Positions 51,751 through 64,000 of a DNA stretch of 64,000 nt are shown piece after piece (the first letter of the stretch is position 1; every line of letters begins with the position of its first letter). The position numbers and the translations under genes were made by a program. Source of the stretch: Phycisphaerae bacterium (GTDB taxonomy: Bacteria > Planctomycetota > Phycisphaerae > Phycisphaerales > UBA1924); assembly GCA_002706885.1 (NCBI GenBank), contig PAKY01000064.1:1-64000 (forward strand), given 5' to 3'. A model generated the notes under the pieces. The model was given only the letters and a program-made list of their open reading frames with translations, was not told where the DNA came from and did no database searches.

Positions 51751-52943
51751 AGCGTGGCCTCTTCGTCGTCGTCGGATGGTTCGGGTTCATCGGCCTGCAG
51801 CGGGATGGAGCAGCGGACGGTCGTCCCGCCGCCCTCGCGATGGCTGACCTCGAGCGAGCCGTCGATGACGCTCGCGCGGTGCCGCATGATGGAGAGGCCG
51901 CGGCCGAGTTGGTACCCCGGTCCGTCCGGGACGCCGTTGCCGTCGTCGTTGATCTCGAGCGTCAGGAAACGCTCGCCGCCTCGCTCGGATGGGATCCAAC
52001 GGATCTCGACAAAGGACCCCTCGGCGTGCGCGACGGCGTTGCGCACCGCCTCGTTGGTGATCAGGAAGAGCTCGCGAGCGATGGTGGACGGCACGCGGGG
52101 CGTGTTGCCGCGCACCCAGATCCGGATTTCGGACTGCTCGTTGACGGCCTTGGCCATGCGCGCGATGGCGTACGCGAGGCCGCCCTGATCGAGATTGATC
52201 GGGAGGAGCCCCTCGTTGATCTGGCGGATCGACCCGAGGGCGTGGCGGATGTTCGCCGACATCTGACGCACGCCTTCGGCCTCCGCCGACCCGGCGGCGA
52301 TAAGGCGTTTGGCGATCGAGTCCCCGACGAGCGCGACGCCCGTGAGTTCCTGACTCACCGAATCGTGGAGGTCGCGGCCGAGGCGTTGCTGTTCCTCCCC
52401 GATCGCTTCGGCGAGGGCGCGGTCGAGCGTGCGACGTTCGATGACGCCGGCAAAGTGCGTCGCCACCGTCTCAACGGCCCATCGGACCTCATCGCGCGGG
52501 GGTGGGCGCGATTCCGAGAGCAGCGTGAGGGCGCCGAGGACCGTTCCGTTGGTGCGAACGGGCGCACAAACCGCGGTGACGGCCCCGCCGCCGCGCTCGG
52601 GGAACGCGGTTCGCTGCCAGATCGTCTCGCCCGAGGTCGCGACCTCGTCGAGCAGCGCAGCCTCGATCTCGTTGAGTGAAGTTGCGGCGCCCGGAGGAGC
52701 GTCGTTCGTCGTCTCCGCGGCTTCAACGCGAAGAACGCCTAGGTCGTCGACGACGTGGAGCCTGCCGGCAAACCAACCATTGAACGCGCAGACGCGTTTG
52801 AGCGTCGAACGCCCGATTGAGGGCAGTCCAGCGGGCTCGTTGCAGATCCGCGCTACGTCGCAAAGCATCCGCAACGCGGCGAGGGAATGCTCTTTGACGC
52901 TCTCGGCGCTGTTGGATTGCTCGGCCTCTGTCATCACAAACAT
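51747..52943 (-). CDS. Cytosolic GAF-domain sensor histidine kinase (NarX-type)
   Basis: A 398-residue kinase with no membrane helix. Residues ~25-165 are a GAF-like sensor (VCAFNGWFAGRLHVVDDLGVLRV ... AVCAPVRTNGTVLGALTLLSE). The dimerisation/phospho-acceptor domain contains GRDLHDSVSQELTG with His193, and the ATPase domain has the N-box LITNEAVRNAVAHAEGS and G-box DDGNGVPDGPGYQLGRGLSIM. The start is uncertain: ATG at 52943 (MFVMTEAEQ), ATG at 52934 and a TTG at 52973 are all possible, and none has a good ribosome site. Coupled to the response regulator; the ligand sensed is not predictable. Confidence 0.9.
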   Translation of the reverse strand: MFVMTEAEQSNSAESVKEHSLAALRMLCDVARICNEPAGLPSIGRSTLKRVCAFNGWFAGRLHVVDDLGVLRVEAAETTNDAPPGAATSLNEIEAALLDEVATSGETIWQRTAFPERGGGAVTAVCAPVRTNGTVLGALTLLSESRPPPRDEVRWAVETVATHFAGVIERRTLDRALAEAIGEEQQRLGRDLHDSVSQELTGVALVGDSIAKRLIAAGSAEAEGVRQMSANIRHALGSIRQINEGLLPINLDQGGLAYAIARMAKAVNEQSEIRIWVRGNTPRVPSTIARELFLITNEAVRNAVAHAEGSFVEIRWIPSERGGERFLTLEINDDGNGVPDGPGYQLGRGLSIMRHRASVIDGSLEVSHREGGGTTVRCSIPLQADEPEPSDDDEEATL

Positions 52944-53128
52944 GGTACGAGGGTTGAGACAACCGCCCAACAACGATCTCGTAGGTGAATCCCCTAATTG
53001 CGGATCAGCTTTCGGCCGTGAACACCTTTGGCGCGGCTGACGGAAGGGCGAAACAAGGGCTGCGGCAGATAGTTGTCCTATTGGGATGGCCCGATTCCGG
53101 GCGACACATGACGCGGAAGGAACTGGAC

Positions 53129-53458
53129 ATGAAGACCATCAGCGCAATCGAACTGAAGAACCGCCTGAGCGATGACGGCACGCTCGTTCTCGACGTGCTC
53201 CCGCCCGACCACTTCGCCTCGGAGCACATCCCGGGCGCGAAGAACGTTCCGCTGAGCCTCGAAAGCTTCATCGGATCGGTCGAGGTCGTCGCTTCCGACA
53301 AGGAGCAGCCGATCATCGTGTACTGCGCGAACGCGGACTGCGACCTGTCGCCGAAGGCCGTGCAGCAGCTCGAGCGGGCGGGGTTCAAGAACGTTGCCGA
53401 CTTCGAGGGCGGCATCGAGGCGTGGAAGGAAGCGGGCTTCAAGCTCGCGCGGGACTGA
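53129..53458 (+). CDS. Single-domain rhodanese (sulfurtransferase)
   Basis: A 109-residue protein. The ATG at 53129 gives MKTISAIELKNRL and is preceded by GGAAGGAA; upstream ATG at 53108 is possible but less well placed. Rhodanese motifs: LVLDVLPPDHFASEHIPGAKNVPL (the D-V-R/L-x-x-x-E/H-x-x-x-G-H-I-P-G-A region) and the active-site loop VYCANADCDLSPKA with Cys66, plus a second Cys at 71. FEGGIEAWKEAGF is the usual C-terminal end. Predicted to carry persulfide sulfur in the cytosol. It is divergent from the kinase gene and convergent with the lipoprotein gene, so has no operon partner. Confidence 0.9.
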   Translation: MKTISAIELKNRLSDDGTLVLDVLPPDHFASEHIPGAKNVPLSLESFIGSVEVVASDKEQPIIVYCANADCDLSPKAVQQLERAGFKNVADFEGGIEAWKEAGFKLARD

Positions 53459-53460
53459 AG

Positions 53461-54012
53461 TCAGCCGCCGACGCGGTAGACGCCGGTCGCTCGGATGGTC
53501 AGAACGTCCGCCGTCGGACGTGGCCCGACGGCGCCGACGATGATGACCTCGTCGAGCGGATGGACGCCCCCGGCCATCGGGCTGGTCGTCGAGGCCGTTC
53601 CGTCTGCGTTGACGACCTGCACGGTCGCGGCGTTTGCCTTGATCGATTCGGGCGTCTCGCAGCAGTAGTCCCACGGCGTGGCGCAGTGATCCTCTTCCAT
53701 GTCGGCGCAGCTCGGGACGGCGAGGTCCATAACGGTGAAGACCGGACTTCCCTCGCTCATGGGCTCCGCGCGTCCGCCGACGCGAGCGCGGATGATCACG
53801 ACGTCGCCTTCCTTCGCTGAGGCCTTGGCCTCGGTGACGCTCTGTGCCTCGTCTGCAGGCTCGGCGGTGAGCAGCCACGGGACCTCGGTCGGCGAGGTTG
53901 CGGCCGACACGGACGACGCGGGGACGCCGGAATCGGACTCGCCGCATGACGCCATCAGCGACGCGGCGATGAGCACGGCGGGGATCGTGAACAGGCTTGA
54001 GATCAGACGCAT
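53461..54012 (-). CDS. Lipoprotein with PWDYCC motif, last gene of the ABC efflux operon
   Basis: A 183-residue predicted lipoprotein. The ATG at 54012 has AAGGAG upstream and gives a signal ending LMASCGES, so Cys23 would be lipidated. The mature part contains DVVIIRARVGGRAEPM, FTVMDLAVPSCADMEEDHCATPWDYCCETPESIKANAATVQVV and LTIRATGVYRV, with four further cysteines. It looks like a small OB-like beta-barrel; I recall similar proteins with CxTPWDYCC in other planctomycetes, but no function. The Cys cluster could bind metal. It lies 29 bases downstream of the second permease, so probably serves the same exporter. Confidence 0.75.
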   Translation of the reverse strand: MRLISSLFTIPAVLIAASLMASCGESDSGVPASSVSAATSPTEVPWLLTAEPADEAQSVTEAKASAKEGDVVIIRARVGGRAEPMSEGSPVFTVMDLAVPSCADMEEDHCATPWDYCCETPESIKANAATVQVVNADGTASTTSPMAGGVHPLDEVIIVGAVGPRPTADVLTIRATGVYRVGG

Positions 54013-54041
54013 GTGATACTCCTTCGTTATCAAAGCACACT

Positions 54042-55220
54042 TCAGTGAGACTTCAGGGCCTCGGTGATGGGAAGACGGAGGCAGCGGACCGCGGGCGGGA
54101 TCGCGCCGATGAAGCCGACGACGAGACCGCCGAGGATGCCCGCGAGGAGCACCGGCGCGTCGATGGCGAGCGCGAACGCGCCCATTGAGAATCGAACCGC
54201 GACGCCGTCGAGCAGCACGAGACCGAGCGTCGCGCCGATCAACGCCCCGCACGCGGCGGCGAAGACCGACTCTTCGGTGAGGTTCATGACGATCGCGAGA
54301 CGGGTGAAGCCGAGGGCCTGGAGCATGCCGACCTCGCGGACGCGCGCGGCGAACGCCGCGTACATGGTGTTGAGACCGCCGAGCACACCGCCCGAGGCGA
54401 TGAGCACCGCGGTGACGATGATCATGATCCGGATGGGGCCGTAGAACGCGGCGATCGAGGCGTAATAGTCACTCTCGCGGATCGCGGTGAGCTCGAGATC
54501 GAGGCGGCTCTTCGCGAACAGGTCGGCGTCGGCGAACGTCGCTCGGTCGAGCGTCACGATGACGCACGAGAGCGAGGCCTCGCGGTTGGTCGCGATCTGG
54601 AGGTCGGTCAGCGGGAGCCAGATCTCGGCGTTCATGACCGTGTTGGGCGCGCTGAATCGCCCGACGATCGTCCAGTCGCGGTCGTCGAAGTAGAGCGTCT
54701 GGCCGATCGCGACGCGGTCCTCGGGGAGCCCGAGACGTGTCGCGGCGAGCTCACCGAGCATCAGCTCGTCTCGCCCCGCGCGGGGGAGATGTCCTTCGAC
54801 GATCTCCACCTCGGGGTGAACGAGCAGGGCCACCTCGCGAACGCCGCGCATGACCGACGACAGATCCTCGTCGCTCTCCGCGCTCTCGCGGACCGGCAGC
54901 GCTGCGTGGATCTCGGGCGAAGCGTAGATCACGCCCGCCCGCTCCTTGAGACCCGGGATGCTCGCGGCGGCGATGCCGTCGACCGAGGCGTCGATCTGCG
55001 AGCGTTCGACGCCCTCCTCGCTCCCCGCGCCGAGGATCATGACGTTGTCCTGCATGCCCGCGTCCTGCGTGAGGGTGAGCTGCATGCCGCGGACGAAGCC
55101 GCCCGAGGCGAGGATGAGCAGCACGACGAGCGACGAGCCGACGAGCGACGCGGCGAGTCGGACGCCGCTGCGGCCGAGGTTGCGGAAGGCGTAGTTGAAC
55201 GGCAGTTGTCGTACTCGCAT
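54042..55220 (-). CDS. ABC transporter permease, FtsX/MacB type (second of two)
   Basis: A 392-residue inner-membrane protein with the FtsX/LolC layout: one helix near residues 22-43 (LVGSSLVVLLILASGGFV), a large periplasmic domain (MLGELAATRLGLPEDRVAIGQTLYFDDRDWTIVGRF), then three C-terminal helices including REVGMLQALGFTRLAIVMNLTEESVFAAACGALIG, the ATPase-coupling segment. It lies three bases after the other permease, and together they probably form the heterodimeric channel. Mechanically the system resembles MacB, which pumps substrates from the periplasm rather than across the inner membrane. Confidence 0.9.
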   Translation of the reverse strand: MRVRQLPFNYAFRNLGRSGVRLAASLVGSSLVVLLILASGGFVRGMQLTLTQDAGMQDNVMILGAGSEEGVERSQIDASVDGIAAASIPGLKERAGVIYASPEIHAALPVRESAESDEDLSSVMRGVREVALLVHPEVEIVEGHLPRAGRDELMLGELAATRLGLPEDRVAIGQTLYFDDRDWTIVGRFSAPNTVMNAEIWLPLTDLQIATNREASLSCVIVTLDRATFADADLFAKSRLDLELTAIRESDYYASIAAFYGPIRIMIIVTAVLIASGGVLGGLNTMYAAFAARVREVGMLQALGFTRLAIVMNLTEESVFAAACGALIGATLGLVLLDGVAVRFSMGAFALAIDAPVLLAGILGGLVVGFIGAIPPAVRCLRLPITEALKSH

Positions 55221-55223
55221 GGG

Positions 55224-56375
55224 TCACGCCATCCTGAAACAGGCCGCGATCTCGCGGCGAGACGCCTGCCACGCGGGCACGAGCCCCGCGAGCACGCCGA
55301 TCAGCCCGCAGACGAGAAGTCCGGATACGAGCAGCCCACCGTCCGCGACGATCGGGATCGATGTGCCCTCGACGGACATGGCGAACGAGCCCCACCGTGC
55401 GACGGCGAGGGCCGCGGCGCCGCCGACGAGTCCGCCGATCACCGACAGGATCACGCCCTCGGCAACGATCAGCCCCGCGACGAGGCGCCCGGAGAACCCG
55501 AGTGTCTGGAGGACGGCGTGCTCCGACACCCGGCTCTGCACGCCCAGGACGATCGAGTTCGCCACGAGCGCAAGCACCGCGGCGAGGCAGCCGAGCCCGA
55601 GCCACCGAGCGAAACCGACGAGCTCGATGATGTCGTCCGCGACGCGGCCGATGAACGCCTTCTCGCTGAACGTCGCGGTCGGCTCCTGTGCCGTCCGGAA
55701 GACCTCGTCGATGTCCTTCGAGACGCGATCCAGCATCGAGGCGTCGGCGACACGGACGTTGAACTGCGTCACGATGCCGAGTTGGTCTCGACCCGCGAGT
55801 TGCACGAACTCGAGAGCGGTGTACGCGACGTTCTGGTCCTGGGCATCGTCCGACCGAACGATGCCCGCGACGTACGCTGTGATGCCCGCGGCGTCGAATC
55901 GCTGACCCGGTCGGAGGCCCCGCCGGTTCGCGAGCGTTTCACCGAGGAGCGCCGCGTCGGTCCGCGACATCCATTCCTCGATCGAGCCGTCCAACAGCGC
56001 GAGGTCGCTCCCGAGGCCGTCGATGAATTCCGCCTTGGGAACGCCCCTGAACGTCACGACATCGAGGCTGGTCCGGCAGTTCGAGACGACCACCTTCATC
56101 GGCGTCACACTGACGACGCCCTCGACGTCCTCGATGCGACGCTGGTAGTCCTGCGGCAGGAGGCTCGTCGCGGGGCAGTAGCGATCCTCGCGATAGACCA
56201 CGAGCGTCGTGTCGTTCGCGGTCTCCGTCGTCGCGACCGTGACGCCGTGATTCATCGCCTGAACGGCGGTGAAGAGGAACATCGCGATCGCGATGCCGAG
56301 GACGGTGAGCAGCGAACGCACGCGGTGGCGCGTGACCTGCTTGATGACGTACGGGATGCAGCGGAGAGGATTCAT
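55224..56375 (-). CDS. ABC transporter permease, FtsX/MacB type (first of two)
   Basis: A 383-residue paralogue of the adjacent permease: N-terminal helix at residues ~19-40 (RSLLTVLGIAIAMFLFTAVQA), periplasmic domain (LLGETLANRRGLRPGQRFDAAGITAYVAGIVRSDD) and three C-terminal helices with SEHAVLQTLGFSGRLVAGLIVAEGVILSVIGGLVGG. Its ATG overlaps the ATPase stop by 4 bases (ATGA). The two permeases are clearly diverged in the periplasmic part, implying distinct contacts with the fusion protein or substrate. Confidence 0.9.
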   Translation of the reverse strand: MNPLRCIPYVIKQVTRHRVRSLLTVLGIAIAMFLFTAVQAMNHGVTVATTETANDTTLVVYREDRYCPATSLLPQDYQRRIEDVEGVVSVTPMKVVVSNCRTSLDVVTFRGVPKAEFIDGLGSDLALLDGSIEEWMSRTDAALLGETLANRRGLRPGQRFDAAGITAYVAGIVRSDDAQDQNVAYTALEFVQLAGRDQLGIVTQFNVRVADASMLDRVSKDIDEVFRTAQEPTATFSEKAFIGRVADDIIELVGFARWLGLGCLAAVLALVANSIVLGVQSRVSEHAVLQTLGFSGRLVAGLIVAEGVILSVIGGLVGGAAALAVARWGSFAMSVEGTSIPIVADGGLLVSGLLVCGLIGVLAGLVPAWQASRREIAACFRMA

Positions 56376-57082
56376 GCGAGAGCCTCCTGTTCATGCGTAA
56401 GCGACGCGCCGGTCTCGGCGAGTCGCCCCTTGTCGAGGTGGAGCGTGCGGGTCGCCCAGTCGGTCGTCTTCGGATCGTGGGTCACCATGATGATCGTCTT
56501 GCCAAGCTCCTCGTTGAGCTCCTTGAGCAGCGACATCACCGCGTGGGCCGACGGCTTGTCGAGGTCGCCCGTCGGCTCGTCGGCCACGAGGATCGCGGGA
56601 TCGGTCACGATCGCCCTCGCGATCGCGACGCGCTGCTCCTGACCGCCCGAGAGCTGCCTCGGAAAGTGGTCGGACCGATCGGAGATACCGACGCGTTCCA
56701 GCGCGGTCCTCACGCGCTCGTGCCGCTGGCGGCGGTCGAGCGGGTGCAGGAGCAGTGGCAGCTCGACGTTCTCGTAGGCGGTGAGCACCGGGACGAGGTT
56801 GTAGAGCTGGAACACGTAGCCCACGTTCTCGGAACGCCACGCCGCGAGCTTGTTGCGGCTGAGGTTCGCGAGGTTCGTGCCGTCGATCACAAGCGACCCA
56901 CGGGTCGGCGAGTCGATGCCCGCGATCAGGTTGAGCAGCGTCGTCTTGCCGCTGCCACTCGGTCCCATCAGCGCGAGGAAGTCACCCCGCGGCACGTCGA
57001 GATCGAGGTCATCGAGAGGGCGGATGATGTTGTCGCCCTTGCGGTACTCGCGCGTCAGGCCTCGGCATTCGATGAGTGTCAC
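56372..57082 (-). CDS. ABC transporter ATP-binding protein, MacB/LolD type
   Basis: A 236-residue ATPase. The GTG at 57082 overlaps the fusion-protein stop and opens VTLIECRGLTREYRKGD. Walker A is GPSGSGKTTLLN, the signature LSGGQEQRVAIARAI, Walker B ILVADEPTGDLD, and the H-loop VTHDP. The sequence YVFQLYNLVPVLTAYENVELPLL is typical of the MacB/LolD/FtsE group that couples to FtsX-type permeases. The central position and overlapping ends show it is co-produced with the adaptor and permeases. Confidence 0.95.
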   Translation of the reverse strand: MTLIECRGLTREYRKGDNIIRPLDDLDLDVPRGDFLALMGPSGSGKTTLLNLIAGIDSPTRGSLVIDGTNLANLSRNKLAAWRSENVGYVFQLYNLVPVLTAYENVELPLLLHPLDRRQRHERVRTALERVGISDRSDHFPRQLSGGQEQRVAIARAIVTDPAILVADEPTGDLDKPSAHAVMSLLKELNEELGKTIIMVTHDPKTTDWATRTLHLDKGRLAETGASLTHEQEALA

Positions 57083-58647
57083 GATCCACCTCCCGTCTCG
57101 GCGCGCCGGATCGATACCCGCTCGCCGTCCCGGACGCCCTCGGCGCCGATCGCGACCAGCGCCCCGGGCTGCACCTCGCCCTCGATCGTCACCCAGCCGT
57201 CCGATCGCTCGATCGCCTCGACAGCACGGGCGCGAATCACGCCCTTCCCGCTGCGCCGATCGGTCACCGTCCAAACGCGGGACCGCCCGCTCGACTCGTC
57301 GATCGCTGACTCGGGAAGCAACACGCGCGAGCGGAGAACGGCATCGCGGCTCGACCCCACCTCGGTCGCTCGCCCAGGCGGGAGGAACTTCACGCGCGTA
57401 AGCATCTCGGGCCTCAGGATCGGCGCTGGGTCGATCACCTTGACCTTGATCTCGAGCGTGTTCTTCTGAAGATCCGCCAGGTGGGTCGTCCGCAGAACCT
57501 CCCCCGCGAACACACGATCGGGCAGGACCTCCACCACGACCTCGCACCGCTGCCCGACGTACACGTGCGCCGCGTCGGCGAGCGGAACGTCGACGCGGAC
57601 CTGGAGCCGCTCCGGGTCATACAGATGGACGAGGTGCGCCGAGTGCTGCGAGTCCATCATCCGGACCACCTTGTCGCCCGGGAGCTTGAGCCGCGCCTGC
57701 ACGTAGCCGCCGATCGGCGCTCGGATCACCATGCGTTCGAGTTCGAGCGCGGCCTCGTCTCGACGCGCCTCGGCCCGAGCGACCGCCGCGTCGGCGCTCG
57801 CGACCGCCGCGCGCGTCGCGTCGACACGACGACGGTCTTCGATCCGAAGGTCCAGGTCACGCTCGGCAGCGCGGAGCTCAGCCCGAAGCCGCTCGACACG
57901 CGACGCCAGGAGCGGCTCGCGGGCCTCGATCGCGGTGACGTCCGCGCGTTGCGCAGCGACGCGTTGCTTCGCGATGATGACCGCGAGCTCCGTCGCCGCG
58001 CCGCTGCTACGCGATTCCTCAGCCCGCGACAGCTCCTCATCGAGCCTCACAAGCGTCGCGCGAGCAGACTCGATGAGCGACGGGAGCTGCGCATGCTCCG
58101 CTTCGGCTTCCGCGACCGCGGCCCGACCGGCCTCGACGGCCCGCTCGAGCTCGACGGGATCGTCCCAGGCTCGCTCCGCGGCCTCGAGTTCAGCCTGCAT
58201 GCGTGATCGCTCGGCGCGGGCGTTCGCGAGATCGGCCTCGGCGACCCGAAGCCTGATCTCGGAGTCCTCCGCGACCAGGCGGGCGACGACCTGGCCTTTC
58301 TCGACCCGATCACCCTCGAGCACGTCCATGCTCTCGACGACGCCGTCGGCGAGAGCGGCCGCGGCGACATAGAACGGCTCGGCCTCGAGCCAGCCGGCGG
58401 CCTGAACGGTCGGGATCTCCCGCTTGTCCGAGTCTGTATGTTCGATCTGATCGGGCGCCGCCGCGGCACGGTCGAACACCGCCTGGGTCACCTCGACCTC
58501 GCGAGCGGGGCGAACCACCGGCCACGCGCTCCAGGCGAGCAGACCGAGCGTGGCGAGAGCCACCGCCGAGGGCACGATCAGCGCGAGCCGACCGTGTCTC
58601 GGGGCGGACGGCGCGCGGGCCGCCACCGTTGATTCATGATGTCGCAT
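57079..58647 (-). CDS. HlyD/MacA-type membrane-fusion (periplasmic adaptor) protein
   Basis: A 522-residue adaptor. The ATG at 58647 has GGAGGT seven bases upstream; a GTG seven codons earlier is less likely. After a cytoplasmic N-terminus, one helix spans ~20-42 (LALIVPSAVALATLGLLAWSAWPVV). Half of a lipoyl domain is at ~90-125 (GVVESMDVLEGDRVEKGQVVARL), followed by a very long Ala/Glu/Arg-rich coiled-coil hairpin (~125-320), the second lipoyl half (IRAPIGGYVQARLKLPGDKV), and beta-barrel regions. It would bridge the ABC complex to an outer-membrane channel; no TolC-like gene is in the window. Confidence 0.92.
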   Translation of the reverse strand: MRHHESTVAARAPSAPRHGRLALIVPSAVALATLGLLAWSAWPVVRPAREVEVTQAVFDRAAAAPDQIEHTDSDKREIPTVQAAGWLEAEPFYVAAAALADGVVESMDVLEGDRVEKGQVVARLVAEDSEIRLRVAEADLANARAERSRMQAELEAAERAWDDPVELERAVEAGRAAVAEAEAEHAQLPSLIESARATLVRLDEELSRAEESRSSGAATELAVIIAKQRVAAQRADVTAIEAREPLLASRVERLRAELRAAERDLDLRIEDRRRVDATRAAVASADAAVARAEARRDEAALELERMVIRAPIGGYVQARLKLPGDKVVRMMDSQHSAHLVHLYDPERLQVRVDVPLADAAHVYVGQRCEVVVEVLPDRVFAGEVLRTTHLADLQKNTLEIKVKVIDPAPILRPEMLTRVKFLPPGRATEVGSSRDAVLRSRVLLPESAIDESSGRSRVWTVTDRRSGKGVIRARAVEAIERSDGWVTIEGEVQPGALVAIGAEGVRDGERVSIRRAETGGGS

Positions 58648-58705
58648 CGAAACCACCTCCGAAGACACTTCCTTGACCGAGCGCGCTGAGCGCGCACCGT
58701 GGGCG

Positions 58706-59119
58706 CTACGCCGTGGTCAGGTGTCTCGGAGGTCGGGTCAGGCTCATCAGGTGAGGGGGGCTGGCGTCGCCCACGCCGCCGGTGGCGATACGCGAGCGGA
58801 ACGTCGCTGAAGGCATCGGCGGCTGCTGGCTGAGCGTCGCGGTCGGCGCCTTGGTCGCGCCGAAGCAGCAACGGAACTGGCAGTCGCAATCGCCGCCGCG
58901 ACAGGGGCGGTGGTCGTTCTCGGGCGCTGGCTCGGGTTCAGCCTTTTCGCTGCAACAGGAATGAGCGTTCTCATCCGTCGCCACCGCGTCCCGATCGGTC
59001 TGCCGATCGGCGCCGTCGACCATCGCAAACCGGTCAGCGCAGCAGCACGCGCCACCCGCGAAGAGCCCCGCGGGCGCCGCGACGGCCACGGCGATCAGGA
59101 TGGCGAGAAGACGCCCCAT
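58706..59119 (-). CDS. Small exported cysteine-rich protein heading the ABC efflux operon
   Basis: A 137-residue protein, not recognised. The ATG at 59119 begins a signal peptide (MGRLLAILIAVAVAAPAGLFAGG). Ten cysteines follow in three clusters: ACCCADRF near residue 25, HSCCSEK near 53 and PCRGGDCDCQFRCCF near 71-85. The last ~45 residues are low in structure and basic. The clusters suggest metal binding, as in small periplasmic copper/mercury-related proteins, but this is inference. Its stop is 58 bases before the adaptor start on the same strand, so it probably leads the operon and hints that the exporter deals with metal or thiol stress. Confidence 0.65.
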   Translation of the reverse strand: MGRLLAILIAVAVAAPAGLFAGGACCCADRFAMVDGADRQTDRDAVATDENAHSCCSEKAEPEPAPENDHRPCRGGDCDCQFRCCFGATKAPTATLSQQPPMPSATFRSRIATGGVGDASPPHLMSLTRPPRHLTTA

Positions 59120-59189
59120 CAATGAAGTGTACCTGCCGCCCCGCGGGATTGTTCCGGCGGATCGACCAATTCGCCGCGATCCAGACCGC

Positions 59190-63746
<4,557 letters not shown>

Positions 63747-63819
63747 CGTCGTTCTTTCCAAGAAGGCCGAGACCGAGCCCGACGAAGAGTCGTCACAATG
63801 CGAGCAAACCCGCGCCGCG

Positions 63820-64000
63820 TCAGTCCAGCGACCGCGCCGGCTCGGAAACCGACGCCTCCGACTGGAAGCCGTAGATCGAGCCCAGATCAAGCAGCCGCGA
63901 GAGCTCATCGAGCGCCGTCCGCGATTCATCGAGCAACGCCGGGTCGGCGAGATCCGCGAACGAGAGCTCGTCGCGGTAATGCCGCTCCACCCAGCCGACC
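63820..64000 (-). CDS. 3' end of an unrecognised gene cut by the window edge
   Basis: The minus strand is open from the window end to a TGA at 63822-63820, encoding the last 59 residues of a protein that starts outside the window. The peptide is acidic and helical-looking, with [37 protein letters not shown] and ending EPARSLD. The ordered amphipathic pattern and the absence of a better frame on either strand support coding. It is not recognisable from this fragment. About 73 bases separate it from the gltB start; co-transcription is possible. Confidence 0.6.
   Translation of the reverse strand, partial: VGWVERHYRDELSFADLADPALLDESRTALDELSRLLDLGSIYGFQSEASVSEPARSLD

Overview
High-GC DNA that most likely comes from a planctomycete of the class Phycisphaerae. 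Several marks point there. Small secreted proteins end in a PLP–hydrophobic–Arg-rich tail. Three proteins carry the short Cys-bounded dockerin modules typical of that class. There is a pilin-like protein of the kind planctomycetes have in large numbers, and many GTG/TTG starts. No rRNA, tRNA, transposase, phage gene or CRISPR array was seen; the window reads as ordinary chromosome.

Region 1 (1-10.8 kb): an initiating sugar-1-phosphate transferase with an unusual N-terminus is coupled to a giant membrane-anchored TPR protein. Four small exported proteins with PLP-type C-terminal sorting tails follow, plus a secreted beta-helix protein with a dockerin tail. No exosortase is in the window.

Region 2 (10.8-34.4 kb): a large exopolysaccharide locus. 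It holds the complete dTDP-L-rhamnose pathway (rfbA-D-B-C), a malectin/beta-helix exported protein, three paralogous GT4 domains of one type plus other GT4 enzymes, several GT2 enzymes, a GT2-GT4 fusion, a Wzx-type flippase, a Wzy/O-antigen-ligase-like protein, a WecG/TagA transferase and two sulfotransferases. The plus-strand arm from 23.8 to 33.2 kb is mostly chained by 4-base ATGA/GTGA overlaps. The predicted product is a rhamnose-containing, probably sulfated, secreted polysaccharide. A heptameric minisatellite closes the arm.

Region 3 (34.5-50.9 kb): a glycan-degradation locus consistent with (galacto)mannan use: GH26 mannanase, GH27 alpha-galactosidase fused to an SGNH esterase, an exported formylglycine-generating enzyme, an AGE-family epimerase, GH2 beta-mannosidase, a ROK kinase, a LacI regulator, a GH5-like enzyme, a dockerin protein and a pilin-like protein. 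The pilin-like gene has a promoter overlapped by a LacI-type operator.

Region 4 (51-64 kb): a NarL-type two-component pair, a rhodanese, a MacAB-like ABC efflux operon (Cys-rich protein, membrane-fusion protein, ATPase, two permeases, lipoprotein), the glutamate synthase large subunit and the 3' end of one more gene cut by the window edge. Functions are inferred from sequence reading alone; no database search was run.
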